DNA of 64,000 bases from Rugalucina vietnamica (lineage: Eukaryota; Mollusca; Bivalvia; Lucinida; Lucinidae), in NCBI GenBank assembly GCA_964017185.1, contig OZ024880.1:42684329-42748328 (forward strand), written 5' to 3'. A model generated the notes under the pieces. The model ran no database searches. It saw nothing but the letters and a program-made list of their open reading frames with translations, and was not told the origin of the DNA. The translations under genes were made by a program, and so were the position numbers. Positions 47,636 to 57,136 of this stretch are shown piece after piece. Each line of letters starts with the position of its first letter. Positions within the stretch are counted from its first letter, which is position 1.

Positions 47636-47842
47636 TGTAACGAACAGCCGAGCCATTAAGCCACAGCAAACCCCGTCGGTGGAAAAGCATGCTCATCCAC
47701 CAAGGGTGGTTTACTGCGCTATATACTCAACACAAACTCGATTCAAAAGGTTTCGAGTTTGAAATTTGCATATTACAAGCACTCAATATGCCGCTAATAC
47801 GTTGCACCAACGTATTTTTCTAAGGGAGTCTAACCCGTCACA
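47636..47842 (-). mobile_element. TRIM, 3' LTR (207 bp)
   Basis: TGTAACG..GTCACA with TG/CA termini. About four differences from the second LTR over 207 bp. Confidence 0.88.
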
Positions 47843-47947
47843 TTACTTCCCCATCCGAAAAGACTCGTCCCGAGTCTTGGCCTGGGAAATACATGGGTAA
47901 GGCAACTCCGTTCTGGCAGTTGTCATTATCCCACCGCCGCCACCAAA

Positions 47948-48154
47948 TGTAACGAACAGCCGAGCCATTAAGCCACAGCAAACCCCGTCGGTGGAAAAGC
48001 ATGCTCATCTACCAAGGGTGGTTTACTGCGCTATATACTCAACACAAACTCGATTCAAAAAGTTTCGAGTTTGAAATTTGCATATTACAAGCACTCAATA
48101 TGCCGCTAATACGTTGCACCAACGTATTTTTCCAAGGGAGTCTATCCCGTCACA
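47948..48154 (-). mobile_element. TRIM, 5' LTR (207 bp)
   Basis: Same length and termini as the other LTR. Confidence 0.88.
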
Positions 48155-48304
48155 CAAGCATGAAAACTTGCATATAAATTGTCATTGACTTTCACTCCAA
48201 GCATACACCGTGGCCTTGTGCTTTTGACCTACATTCTCACTTTAGTTATTTTGTTCGATGCAGCATACTCAGCGTAAGGTAGTGTCAAGATTAGGGATTG
48301 TAAA

Positions 48305-48345
48305 TTGAGAATCAAGCAAGTATTCCCTTGTCGATGGGTATAGGT
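48305..48345 (+). repeat. 41-bp direct repeat, left copy
   Basis: Starts TTGAGAATCAAGCAAGTATT and ends GGGTATAGGT. Identical to 48,619-48,659; the two bracket the palindromic MITE exactly. Confidence 0.95.
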
Positions 48346-48618
48346 CATTACGAAAACATGCCCATGCAATAAACAGAGACTTTTCGAGCTTAAAAAATTG
48401 AAAATTTTCAGCTGAAAAATTTTGATATTTTTCTTATTTTTGCTCAAAACATAGATTGTGGGTACTCGTTAGAACCGCCTCGGCGAGACGGTTCTAACCT
48501 GTACCCACAATCTATGTTTTGAGCAAAAATAAGAAAAATATCAAAAATTTTCCTCTGAAAATTATCGATTTTTGACCTGAAAAAATTACTGTATAACAAT
48601 GGGCATGTTTTCGTAATG
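48346..48618. mobile_element. palindromic MITE (ACATAGATTGTGGGTAC family), copy 4
   Basis: Full-length, 273 bp, nearly one long hairpin: CATTACGAAAACATGCCCAT at the left, ATGGGCATGTTTTCGTAATG at the right, and GAACCGCCTCGGCGAGACGG at the centre. Confidence 0.93.
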
Positions 48619-48659
48619 TTGAGAATCAAGCAAGTATTCCCTTGTCGATGGGTATAGGT
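48619..48659 (+). repeat. 41-bp direct repeat, right copy
   Basis: Identical to 48,305-48,345. Confidence 0.95.
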
Positions 48660-48721
48660 GATCATAGGTGTTTTCATTTTCAGGTCCCGACGGGCCTTTC
48701 ACGTGCAATTTTCTTTGATTG

Positions 48722-49000
48722 CATTACGAAAACTTGTCCATGTAATAAACAGAGATTTTTTGATTTTTAAAAATTGAAAATTTTCAATCGAAAAAATTTG
48801 ATATTTTTCTTATTTTTGCTCAAAACATAGATTGTGGGTACACGTTAGAACCGCCTCGGCGAGGCGGTTCTAACGAGTACCCACAATCTATGTTTTGGAG
48901 CAAAAATAAGAAAAATAGGTATACTCCTGCATACCCCAGTTTTGCTATATAAAAGTGGGGTTCAAGGGGGTATACATTACACGGACATGTTTTCGTAATG
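48722..49000. mobile_element. palindromic MITE (ACATAGATTGTGGGTAC family), copy 5
   Basis: 279 bp, CATTACGAAAACTTGTCCAT to GGACATGTTTTCGTAATG. Perfect centre AACCGCCTCGGCGAGGCGGT. The right arm is the ACCCCAGTTTTGCTAT version, so this copy is a hybrid of two arm types. Confidence 0.93.
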
Positions 49001-49159
49001 GGAATGTTAGCTGCATCACAAGAAAGCTATCTTTTAGGTCCAAGTTACACTATGGCATGCGTGTTAATTACACGACAAAACTCCGATCAGACTGTCGATG
49101 CACATGCTTATATAAATAAATTGTATCCTGGACGCCCGTTAAACCCCGTTCACATGACC

Positions 49160-49372
49160 AGATTTATGCGTATACGCAAATTTTACTCACGTAAGCAAAT
49201 CTGTCCATGTGAACGCAATTTTTCAAATTTTGCGTATACGCAAAATTTGCACTTGGTCTAGAACAAGTGCAAATTTTATTTTGCATATACTCAAATTTTA
49301 CATATATACGCAAATCGGTCCATATGAACGGAAAGCAAAATTTGCCAGTTGACTCCAGGCAGATCGAATTGT
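49160..49372. repeat. foldback repeat with GTATACGCAAA motifs, copy 1
   Basis: TTTGCGTATACGCAAAATTTGCACTTGGTCTAGAACAAG-type hairpin (pieces GCGTATACGC and TTGCACTTGG..CAAGTGCAA). A second, partial copy lies at 50,375-50,480. Confidence 0.75.
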
Positions 49373-49622
49373 CGGCTGTTCGGGACCAAACTCAATGCTG
49401 ATTCGTTACTAGATTAACGTAAGAATCGAATCAACAGGAATTGATACAAAACTTAAGGCTAAGGGAAAGGCAAGGTTGAAATACAATGCATCTTAAATGA
49501 AAGTAATTTGCCTCTCTCAACAATGTGGTACAAGTTATATTAAAATCGGATGGATATTAAGAAAGTTATGTTGGTTTGAATATTCATTAATTTCTGTTAA
49601 AGGAGACGGTCATCTTTAATAT

Positions 49623-49852
49623 GAGCCGCATCGTGAGAAAACCGGATTTTTGCCTATGCGAAAACAAAGGCGCAGATCAGCTTCGCAGTAACTGCGAAGC
49701 TGATCAGCGCCTTTATTTTCGCTACACGTATAATTTCTCTTCTTCTTAAATCCGAAATTTCAAGCTTCTAGCTTGCTTCTGTGACTGTACAGGTCGGTTT
49801 GTGTCAGACCTGGTCGGCAATCCCGAAGACCGGTTTTCTCGCGTCGCGGCTC
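49623..49852 (+). mobile_element. GAGCCGC MITE, full-length, ATAT duplication
   Basis: GAGCCGCATCGTGAGAAAAC at the left, TTTTCTCGCGTCGCGGCTC at the right, perfect central stem GGCGCAGATCAGCTTCGCAG, and ATAT on both sides. The unoccupied paralogue at 50,500-50,600 shows the target before insertion. Confidence 0.95.
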
Positions 49853-50330
49853 ATATTCATTAGGCTTTATGACGTCATAAAGCCCTAATTAAATATGCAT
49901 AATCGATATTAATGAAACCCTATTGATATTTTTCTGTTAATTTGTGTTACACTGTTTTCTACTATTGATTTACTATCAATTTTGGACATATTTCTCCATA
50001 ACAGATTTGAAATATAGAATTTATACATTGTTTATGGTTTTACAGTTTTCTAATTAAATATTCAAAATGGCGGCCAGAAGTCACTTCGTTCCAAAACTTC
50101 AAATGATAATATCTCACTTATTCCTTGACCGATTTGAACAAAATTTGCACCAAAATGTTTCTTTCGATCAGTTCTTGAGTTTAAAAGGTATTGTCGTTGA
50201 ACATTGCGTTCCCCTTTAAGGCTAAGTACGAAATGGGAATGTAGGGTGAAAACTTTGTCGCAAGTCTTTTCTTCCTAGGCTTCAAATGCTTCAAACTTTA
50301 AAATGATGTATAGGCACCTTGGTAGCTCGG

Positions 50331-50349
50331 GGGGGGGGGGGGGGGGGGT
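50331..50349. repeat. poly(G) tract
   Basis: About 19 G in a row; may be an assembly-sensitive site. Confidence 0.9.
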
Positions 50350-50374
50350 GTGAAGCGAACTCCGTACTTTACAA

Positions 50375-50605
50375 ATTTGCACTTGGTCCAGAACAAGTGC
50401 AAATTTTATTTTGCATATACTGAAATTTTGCATATATACGCAAATCTGTCCATATGAACGGAAAGCAAAATTTGCCAATGCATTTCAATGAAAGTAACTT
50501 GCCTCTCTCAACAATGTGGTAAAGTTATGTTGGTTTGAATATTCATTAATTTCTGTTAAAGGAGGCGGCCATCTTTGATATTCATTAGGCTTTATGACTT
50601 TAGGC
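50375..50605. repeat. partial duplicate of 49,245-49,900
   Basis: Shares the AACAAGTGCAAATTTTATTT hairpin arm and GAATATTCATTAATTTCTGT; CATCTTTGATATTCATTAGG here is the empty site for the MITE at 49,623. Confidence 0.85.
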
Positions 50606-50654
50606 TAATTAGCGAACTCCGTACTTCTGTGTAAATGAAGTAACATGAATAATG

Positions 50655-50915
50655 CATTAACTTCTTTTCTTTTTTTTTTATTTTCAAACTTTTTAAAAAC
50701 TTTTAAATCTTAATGGCTTCCGAGTGTAACATGGCTGCCCTGGAGATGGAACAGAGTTTCACCATATACTTGAAATCTGTAACTCTTATTGTCTCTCGCA
50801 ATTCTTTTAGAATGGCAGTCGTATATGTATATGTGAGTTTTATATGTAAGATATGTTTTAATGTATACACTGGTGAGACACAAATAAACGATACTTGACT
50901 TGACTTGACTTGACT
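50655..50915 (+). mobile_element. LINE 3' UTR fragment with CTTGA tail
   Basis: GAGACACAAATAAACGATAC followed by four CTTGA repeats (50,894-50,915) has the look of an L2/CR1-type 3' terminus. No coding part present. Confidence 0.6.
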
Positions 50916-51375
50916 TGTCATGAAATTATGAGCGTAAAATTGCTGGTAAAAAGCATTGTATTACTTCTTAATTTTTAGTAAGTGACATTGTTGTATTTAT
51001 TATATATGAGTATTCTTATTATTTATAGTCATATTATGCCTAAACGTTTTTTTCTTCTATATCAATTCACAAGCCATGCGCCCATCATTCATCATCAAGT
51101 TATAATCAATATAAATTATCATTTTAAAAGCTATCTATTGGCGATATTATTAAATCATTAAGAACATGCATAAAATTTTATATAGATCTATATGTCTAGT
51201 TATTTAAATGCTGTTAAATTATAAAACAGTTCGCATTCACGCTGCACAAACCATGACTGCCTCCAGGCATTTATTCAAAACATGCAGAGTGGGTTCAAAG
51301 GCAGATCGATGAAAATCAAAATAAAAAATATTTGGGTCAAAAGGCATTTAACAATTTCGATACATTTCATACATT

Positions 51376-51512
51376 ATGACCAGCTGATCAGCGTCTTTGT
51401 TTTCACTACACAGATAGTACAATTCCTCTTCATCCTAAATCTGAAATTTCAAGCTTTTAGCTATGATCTGTGCTTGCAGAGCCTTGTTTGTGTCGCACCT
51501 GGTGTCGGAAAC
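51376..51512 (+). mobile_element. GAGCCGC MITE, partial
   Basis: CAGCTGATCAGCGTCTTTGT, AGATAGTACAATTCCTCTTC and GAAATTTCAAGCTTTTAGC, ending TGGTGTCGGAAACC. Confidence 0.75.
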
Positions 51513-51513
51513 C

Positions 51514-52815
51514 TAAATTGTAAAGGTTGTAACTACTTTGTGATGTGTGTCATTGCTAAATTTTGTCATGCCAAGACTTAAAATGATGGAGACGGTGTAA
51601 ACATAACGATCAAGAGCCGAATCTTGAGAAAACATGCCTGTATAAACATGTTACCTAGGAAGAAGTTCAGCACAAAGTGAATGTATAGATAGGCAAGGCG
51701 TTTGAAACTTCGAATTTAGGAAGTAGCTGGATTGTATAAACAAGTGAAATAAGTAGTTAAAATAAGTAGTTAAAAGTATCTAGCACCCGCAGCTTTTCCT
51801 GATAATTTTGGCTGAATGCTAAAAAAGCTTTTGCCCGACTGGCGCTACTTATAAATTGAAAAAGAAAATGCGGTCTTAAATTATTTAAGACGTATGAATA
51901 AATGCCCTTAAAACTCCCACATAGAAAATGTAAACATGTTACTTACATCATAAGTGGAAACCAGAGGTAAAGGTAAATTTATTACAATTTTTCATTTATG
52001 TTGTCATTGCCCTCGACTGCTGCAAGTAATCTGTAGATCACTTTATTCAATTAGAATAGACATGTAAAGTTTTCATCCTGCATTCTGTTGTTAATCATTA
52101 TCACGATTAGTGCTATCAAATAATTTGTGATAGTACTAAATGTGTTTTGTGACAGCACTGAGGTCGGATAATTATCAGCGCTGTCACGACAGCATCAGTG
52201 CTGTCACGATATCAATGCTGTCACACTCACATTTATTTAAAATACTCAAAGCAGAAAGCATCGTATAAAAGCAATTGATTTTGGTAGGTAATGATACTAC
52301 ACTGAATAAGTAAAAGTTAGCAGAAATTAGTTTTGGTTTAATCGTACAATATTATGTCTACAAAAATAAAGCGCTTCAGAAACAGAGCAAATCACAGTAT
52401 ATGCATTTTCACTGTTCAAAGCTCTCTCCCGCGTTAATTCATTGGAAGTATTTAAGGCTTGTGTGAATTATTGTTCTTGATATGTTTGATATGTTATCCG
52501 CCTTTTATAATCATCGGTTGAATCTATGCACATAGGATATAGATCGTCACCTTTGCACAAAACAGTGTAACTGCGATGTGTCAAATATACTAAAATTTTG
52601 TTAAACAAGGAGTAAACAAGCATGTTACAAAATACTTCAAAAGTATTTGTTTCCTTCTTACAATGTAATTTGTACATGGTTTTTACTTAATCCGCCAGAA
52701 TTGTTGTAAAAAGCAGTGGACATCCTTCGTCCTTGTAATTATAAGGATAAAATAATGACGTCATTTTGAAGAAATCGGTACTGGCCACGTCTTCGTCGGG
52801 CTAACAATTTTTATC
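51514..52815. other. intergenic sequence, little recognised
   Basis: A GAGCCGAATCTTGAGAAAAC stretch at 51,615 may be a very diverged MITE. 52,148-52,225 repeats GCTGTCACGA-type words on both strands. No exon seen. Confidence 0.45.
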
Positions 52816-52819
52816 ACAT

Positions 52820-53039
52820 GAGCCTGTGCGTGAGAAAACGTACAATTTGGGTTCCGACCAGGTCTGACACAAACTGGGCTGTACAGTCACAGAAGAAGGT
52901 TAGAGGCTTAAAAGAGGGGTTGAACTATCCATGTAGCGAAAACAAAGGCGCTGATTAGCTTCGCGGTTACCGCGAAGCTGATCTGCGCCTTTGTTTTCGC
53001 CCACTGAAGCATTTTGTTGTTTTTCTTATGCAGTGGCTC
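52820..53039 (-). mobile_element. GAGCCGC MITE, full-length, ACAT duplication
   Basis: GAGCCTGTGCGTGAGAAAAC at the left, CTTATGCAGTGGCTC at the right, ACAT on both sides, perfect central stem. It lies about 155 bp upstream of the claudin-like start codon. Confidence 0.9.
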
Positions 53040-53195
53040 ACATACGATGTTCACGATAAGCTAGGAAACGAACGCCAGCTAGCCTATAGAAAAATTTTGC
53101 ATCACAAAAACAAAAGTATTAACAAACTAAAGCAACAAATTAAAGCGTCATTTTTCTTTATTGGTATCATTACTTATAGATAAAGAGACGAAAAA

Positions 53196-53427
53196 ATGGG
53201 TTTCACGGGTGGAAAAACATTCCTTGCCATCATTTTCTGGCTGTTGGCGTTAGCTCTGTTCTTCCAAGCACTGGGATTGGTGGTGAATTATTGGTGGCAC
53301 ACTAGTTTGGAAGTCCCTATGGCGGGACAGGGGAGCGCGTATGGGGGCCTTTGGAAGGTCTGTTTTGGTCTAGACACATCCAGCTATCAGTCTTGTTTTA
53401 CTTACGAATCAATTCCAGACCTCGAAG
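53196..53427 (+). CDS. claudin-like gene, exon 1
   Basis: Encodes MGFTGGKTFLAIIFWLLALA (first membrane helix), then the first extracellular loop with GGLWKVCFGLDTSSYQSC, the GLW-x2-C-x(n)-C signature of the claudin/PMP22 family, and ends IPDLE. Donor GTGAGC, phase 1. The start is the first ATG after a purine-rich GACGAAAAA. Confidence 0.9.
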
Positions 53428-55472
53428 GTGAGCAACAGCATATATAGATTATAGATTATAGATAGATATAGATTATAAACAAATCACACAAAAAGCTTAA
53501 CTGAGACGAAATCTTCATCATTGAGTAAATAAAATCGAAATGAGTCCATTTTCATGATCATCGATTATCCCCCTTGCCAATGCAAATCCCCTCTTCAAAA
53601 TTGATTTTGATCATCATCTGCTCAAACGATTTTCAAAATTTTTGCAGGTCCTATTAGGACAAGTTGAAAAACAAGGTTTCAACATGAAAATTATTTTCAA
53701 GTCGAGTTCCACAGGAAAATTTTCGACGAAAAAACATTATCAGAGGCAAGTTTCCGAACTATAGTATTGCCGTTTTCTTTCTCTTCTCAGATTTTGATTT
53801 TAACTCATTTAAGCCTGGCGACCTTTTTGTTGGACATAGGCAAACAGCATAGCCCTAGATGTGACGCCGCCGCAAAACGCGGCGTCACATCTAGGGCTAT
53901 TCTGTTATAGCCCTAGATGTGACGCCGCCGCAAAACGCGGCGTCACATCTAGGGCTATTCTGTTTGCTTAGAGAAATTTCATCGAAAAATGAGATAAAAT
54001 TCATAACATTCCTAACGCGTCTAAAAATGACAGTGGACTCGCACAAAAGATAACAATGGTCAAGGGTGGGGTATGAAAGCCCCAGCCGAGCCGAGCTGCC
54101 GAGCTGGATATTTTGAATTCGTATTTTTGTCAAAGTAAAGATTTGGATTTTACTAAAGATGTTTTGGTAATGTCCTATACACTAAATAAAAGCTTTGGCA
54201 GAGAAATTTTCTTAAATTTCTGGGAAATTATGCTTTTATTTTAATTTTCACCTCCGCTAGGACTATGAAAGACCCAGCTGAAAAAATATCAATTTTCTGT
54301 CAATTAGTTCATTTAGAGCAAATGAATACCTTTTTGGCCGAGTCTAAATATTAAATGCGTTAAATCCATCATAACCATCACAAATTATTGGGGAAAATTG
54401 ATATATTTACAAATTTAAATGACTTTTTCCCGTTTTTGTCGATAACCTATTTTTACAGATAAGTGAGAAAACGAATGGGCAGAAATGGACCGAAACGGAC
54501 ACAATATAAGGGAGAAAACGTTATTAAGCAAACTATTTCAGAAATATTCATACAATCGATTTAATTTTGTCTGCTTTTACTATGGAAATATATTTTGTTC
54601 AATATATCCACTTATTATTGCAAAAAAATCGGAGGTAAAATTCCTGGCTCGGCAGCTTGGGCTCGGCTCGGCTGGGGCTTTCATACCCCACCTGGTCAAG
54701 TCCATTCGTCATATGGGCTAATTGTATCAGTTGCTGATTTCTCTATTCTTACTTTGTATGGTAATTGAATCTAAAACCATTTTCAGGTTGGTTTGTGGCA
54801 GTCCGCGGTCTTGCTATCGGGGGTGCGGGTCTACTATTCCTGGCTATAACGTGTTGTTTTAGTGCTGCAATCAGCAGTGGCGGAAAAATGTGGAGGCTTA
54901 TCACTGCTTTCTTGTGCTTCTTCGCGTGTAAGTTCTGATGTAATGCCTTTTTATGAATTCTTAAAATTCTATATATAAGCTCTGAAATGCGTCTCAATGT
55001 TTGAATAAGCACTCTTTTTGAGATGTTTTTTTTTTCTTCTTCTTTTGCGATCTACAAATTTTCCCAAGTTACTATTAAACAAAAGATCTCTAAACGAGTT
55101 TTTCTTTATTCCAAAGGACTCAATATACATTTTGGCGGGCGGATGACACTCTTGCCGGACACGCCGCTTATTTTATAACGTCTCTCGTATTTCATTTTAT
55201 GTAAATTTCTTTTTCTTACATTTCCAGTTTTCGTCATCATTGCTGAATGGGCGCTGTTTGTGGGTAAAATCCAGAGCGATGGCTGGGCGACTCTGGATCA
55301 ATGGCCACCAGAGGACAACCTACCGGTCGCACAAGTCTTTACGGACGGTGCCGAGAATATGACGTATTACGCCAGTTTTGCCGTCACTATCATTGCCGAT
55401 GTGTTGTCTATAGTGAGTGGCGTAATGGCGTTAGTGAGCTGGAGAGCGAATGACGTTGTCCCTGTTTATTAA
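53196..55472 (+). CDS. claudin/PMP22-type four-pass membrane protein, 3 exons
   Basis: Joined exons (53,196-53,427, 54,787-54,927, 55,228-55,472) encode 205 residues. Four hydrophobic segments lie at about residues 8-30 (LAIIFWLLALALFFQALGLV), 80-103 (GLAIGGAGLLFLAITCCF), 113-135 (LITAFLCFF..FVIIAEWALF) and 165-190 (FAVTIIADVLSIVSGVMALV). The W-GLW-C-C loop identifies the claudin/PMP22/EMP superfamily: junction or adhesion proteins of epithelial membranes. Length is typical. Phases agree; no damage seen. Intron 1 holds a MITE nested in another repeat. Claudin versus another member of the superfamily cannot be decided. Confidence 0.85.
53849..53958. repeat. tandemly duplicated perfect hairpin
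   Basis: Two 52-bp palindromes (53,849-53,900 and 53,907-53,958), each ATAGCCCTAGATGTGACGCC then GC-CGCAAAAC-GC and the complement arm, 58 bp apart and identical. Confidence 0.95.
54065..54692. mobile_element. hAT-like MITE, 628 bp, 8-bp target duplication
   Basis: Terminal inverted repeats GGTGGGGTATGAAAGCCCCA at the left and TGGGGCTTTCATACCCCACC at the right, extending inward through GCCGAGCCGAGC. Flanked by TGGTCAAG on both sides. The 8-bp duplication points to the hAT superfamily (inference). No ORF of interest. Confidence 0.9.
54787..54927 (+). CDS. claudin-like gene, exon 2
   Basis: 141 nt, acceptor TTTTCAG, donor GTAAGT. Encodes GWFVAVRGLAIGGAGLLFLA followed by ITCCFSAAISSGGKMWRLIT: second helix, short loop and start of the third helix. 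Confidence 0.88.
55228..55472 (+). CDS. claudin-like gene, exon 3
   Basis: Acceptor ATTTCCAG. Encodes VIIAEWALFVGKIQSDGWAT, a second extracellular loop, and YYASFAVTIIADVLSIVSGV (fourth helix), ending NDVVPVY; the last three residues PVY are not an obvious PDZ ligand. Stop at 55,470-55,472. Confidence 0.88.
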
Positions 55473-55861
55473 AAGTAAATCGTGTAGATGGATTATTGGA
55501 GTATAACTATTTAGCTACTGAAACATCGTACCTACTACAACGCACAAATTAGTTAACATGATTTGTGGTATGTCTATCGTCCGTCCACAATTCAAAAAAT
55601 CATCTCCAAAATCGTCCAGCCGATGAAAGCTAAAATCATCCACAGAAATAGGGGGCGACAATGTATATATAGTCTTGGAGCGACAGGTACGCTCACATAA
55701 TGTCGAGTCGAGAACTAGCCCGCTGGTAATTTGATAAACATTAAAAAATGCAATTTTTTATTATTTATTTTCGTTATAATCGAGGTTATTTATTTTCTAC
55801 GATTAACACGTATCTTGGATTTGACTGCACCACTGCAAATCGCGACAATTCAGGATAAAAT

Positions 55862-56095
55862 GAGTCGCGACGCGAGAAAACCGGTCTTCGAGGTTTCCTA
55901 CCAGGTCTGACATAAACCGGCATATGCAAATACAGAAGATGGCTAGAAACTTGAAATTTCGAATTTAGGAAGAAGAGGAACTGTACTATCCGTGCAGCGA
56001 AACAAAGGCGCTGGTCAGCTGTGTACTTACTGCATAGCTGATCTGCGCCTTTGTTTTCGCATAGGCAAAAATCCGGTTTTCTCGCGACGCGGCTC
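55862..56095 (-). mobile_element. GAGCCGC MITE, full-length, AAAT duplication
   Basis: GAGTCGCGACGCGAGAAAAC at the left, TTTTCTCGCGACGCGGCTC at the right, AAAT on both sides, imperfect central stem. Follows the claudin-like gene. Confidence 0.95.
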
Positions 56096-56606
56096 AAATT
56101 GAGTAAGGTTTCTCATAGAAATATTTTAGCTATTTAATGAATTGAATAAATATGGAACTGCGTGACTATCTATAGTGTTATAAGTAGTCTTTCCCACACA
56201 GTGATTGTTCTCAGTTGATTGCAAACATCTGGTTATATATGTAAGTGGTTTTAGCCTTGATGTCTAAAGTTGGCAAAAGTGTCGCCTTCCTGTCCAACCC
56301 CTGAAATATGAGCCAAATTTTGAGAAAACCTTATTTCATTATCGAAACAAAGACGTTGGATGCATCTTTATTTGGTCAACGCATGTGGTGTTCACTACCC
56401 ATGAAAAAGACATAATTTAAATATGATGCTCACGTTTATGGCATTGCGTATATAGGAAACATCCTTGTGAGGTCACGCCCAAGAAAGCATAATGTCGAGC
56501 ATGATGACCTTTCTAGTTCAATTACGAATAAAGCCTGTAAAGAAGCGTACAGGCCTGCAGTCGTAAGAAATTACAAGCGAGTTTCATTTTAGCTCTCCCC
56601 AGTTAT

Positions 56607-56607
<1 letters not shown>

Positions 56608-56637
<30 letters not shown>
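56608..56637 (+). repeat. poly(A) tract
   Basis: About 30 A. Confidence 0.95.
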
Positions 56638-56640
<3 letters not shown>

Positions 56641-56821
56641 CTGCTAAAAGGACATATTGAGCCTTCCCCTTGTGGGACACCACATATATGGGGGCATTTT
56701 CATTTGCCACAGCTTAAGTTATGATAGGCCAAAGACCACTTTGCGTAGTTGCTGAAGACGACCTTCCCAAAACACGGAACTGATCAGATTACTAAAGAGA
56801 TTGAACTGTCAAACAATAAAA

Positions 56822-56885
56822 ATGGAGTTTCTAACTGTTACTTGTGTTTTTCTCATATTATGTGCTAAATGGATAGATGGAAAAG
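56822..56885 (+). CDS. unidentified secreted protein, exon 1 (signal peptide)
   Basis: ATG in CAATAAAAATGG context. Encodes MEFLTVTCVFLILCAKWIDG then K, a clear signal peptide with probable cleavage near CAKW, and ends at GTGAGC in phase 1. Family not recognised. Confidence 0.65.
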
Positions 56886-57043
56886 GTGAGCCATATTTTA
56901 TTCTGAAAACGCGCCCATGCTGTTTAAGAAATTAATTTAGTTTTTTTTCTGATGTTCATAGAGCAATAAACCTCAGAAAGAATTAAACTCATTGCTTATA
57001 TTTACATTCATTTCTTTCTGTCCCTTTTGGAAAAATTATCTAG

Positions 57044-57136
57044 GCGATCACATTTACAAGCAAATGGAGCGGAATTACACACACTGTGAGATCAAACTGC
57101 GGAACGTCATGACGTTTACAACGTATAATCACATTG
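57044..57136 (+). CDS. unidentified secreted protein, exon 2
   Basis: 93 nt, acceptor TATCTAG, donor GTGAGA, phase 1 to 1. Encodes DHIYKQMERNYTHCEIKLRN followed by VMTFTTYNHI, with one N-glycosylation site (NYT) and one cysteine. Later exons were not found; the next 6 kb holds rearranged LINE sequence. Confidence 0.6.

Larger units (their letters stand above)
47636..48154 (-). mobile_element. terminal-repeat retrotransposon in miniature (TRIM), 519 bp
   Basis: Two 207-bp LTRs flank only 105 bp of internal sequence, and CAAG sits on both sides (4-bp target duplication). On the minus strand the purine-rich GGATGGGGAAGTAA directly precedes an LTR starting TGTGACGGG, a good polypurine tract. TTTGGTGGCGGCGGTGGG follows the other LTR as candidate primer site. 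No coding capacity, so mobilisation must come from an autonomous LTR relative. Confidence 0.85.
53799..54720 (+). mobile_element. TTTAAGCCTGGCGTCC repeat, copy 3, interrupted
   Basis: Left part 53,799-54,064 (CATTTAAGCCTGGCGACC, AAATGACAGTGGACTC), right part 54,693-54,720 (CATTCGTCATATGGGC). The centre carries two identical hairpins in tandem, and an 8-bp-TSD MITE separates the parts. Confidence 0.83.

Noticed and set aside
53897..55012. Minus-strand ORFs across the claudin-like locus
   Set aside because: They run through repeats and antisense to good exons.
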